Below, piece by piece: positions 21,351 to 21,738 of a DNA stretch of 21,738 bases. The notes beneath the pieces are model-generated. The model worked only from the letters and a program-made list of their open reading frames with translations, had not been told where the DNA came from and did no database searches. The translations under genes and the position numbers were made by a program. The stretch comes from Clostridiaceae bacterium (GTDB taxonomy: Bacteria; Bacillota_A; Clostridia; Clostridiales; Clostridiaceae): NCBI GenBank assembly GCA_029256485.1, contig JAQSXU010000052.1, positions 1 to 21,738 of the forward strand. Direction: 5' to 3'. Positions within the stretch are counted from its first letter, which is position 1. Each line of letters opens with the position of its first letter.

Positions 21351-21738
21351 ATGGCTAAATATAATTCAATAAAAGTTTCTGCCGGTACAGGCGGATTTGG
21401 GGGACCATTAGTTATTACTCCAACAGAAAAAAGAAATAAAGTTGTATGCATAACAGGAGGAATAGTGTCTCCAGTTGCTATAAGAATTGGTGAATTAACA
21501 GGATGCGAAGTAATTGATGGATTTAAAACAAGAATTCCTGATGATGAAACATTATGTGTTATTATAGACTGCGGTGGTACTTTAAGATGTGGAATATATC
21601 CTCAAAAGAGAATTCCAACAATTAACCTTATGCCATCAGGTCCAAGCGGCCCATTAGCAAAGCATATTACAGCAGACATATATGTATCAGATGTTAAACC
21701 TAAAAATGTTGAATCTGTTGATGGCCCAGTAAAAGTTG
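21351..21738 (+). CDS. srlE: PTS glucitol/sorbitol transporter subunit EIIB(C), N-terminal part (runs off window end)
   Basis: The first 129 codons of the SrlE subunit, open at the window edge; E. coli SrlE has about 319 residues, so well over half is missing. The EIIB domain is clear: VSAGTGGFGGPL, VVCITGGIVSPVAIRIGELTG, VIDGFKT, and the phosphorylation region IIDCGGTLRCGIYPQKRIPTIN with cysteines C74 and C80, one of which carries the phosphate. It receives phosphate from EIIA (SrlB, expected downstream) and passes it to sorbitol. AAGGGGG (21336-21342) is 8 nt before the ATG and overlaps the srlA stop. Confidence 0.95.
   Translation, partial: MAKYNSIKVSAGTGGFGGPLVITPTEKRNKVVCITGGIVSPVAIRIGELTGCEVIDGFKTRIPDDETLCVIIDCGGTLRCGIYPQKRIPTINLMPSGPSGPLAKHITADIYVSDVKPKNVESVDGPVKV

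Overview
The window is AT-rich, gene-dense DNA with AGGAGG-type ribosome binding sites, TTGNNN/TATAAT promoters and intrinsic terminators with U tracts. The proteins look like those of a low-GC Firmicute. Tad pilus genes, a KdgT/malic enzyme pair and a sorbitol PTS operon with gutM together suggest Clostridium sensu stricto; the species cannot be named from the sequence alone. No tRNA, rRNA, CRISPR array, transposase or phage gene was seen.

Layout. (1) 1-4540: the distal part of a Tad (Flp-type) pilus operon, all on +: the C-terminal part of CpaB/RcpC, CpaE/TadZ, CpaF/TadA, TadB, TadC. (2) 4628-7225: a large dynamin-like GTPase just after tadC, ended by a two-way terminator. (3) 7293-11988: a dicarboxylate module. 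A KdgT-family permease and a malic enzyme form an operon on the minus strand; a CitA/DcuS-type sensor kinase and its response regulator are divergent from it. (4) 12037-13220: a small lipoprotein (-) and a methylguanine-DNA methyltransferase (+). (5) 13278-15649: a DeoR-family regulator divergent from a two-gene operon for an FSA-type aldolase and a pentulose/hexulose-phosphate 3-epimerase. (6) 15775-17651: a DUF554 membrane protein, a nitroreductase (-) and a divergent HxlR-type redox regulator. (7) 18020-21738 (runs off the end): a sorbitol operon with srlD, a SorC-family regulator, a 49-codon small ORF, gutM, srlA and the start of srlE.

How the genes work together. The catabolic units each sit beside their own likely regulator, and the operators can be read by eye. 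The most striking is the sorbitol region. Two promoters, one before srlD and one before the regulator gene, have the same layout: TTGCAT, 16 bp, TATAAT, then 27 bp to an ATCACAAATGT-type palindrome. Both also carry an upstream pair of similar palindromes, so the control region looks duplicated around srlD. An internal terminator-like hairpin separates the regulator and small ORF from gutM and the PTS genes. The other points worth a second look are the dynamin-like protein attached to the Tad operon, the KdgT-type permease wired to a malate-type two-component system, and the unexplained 49-residue protein.
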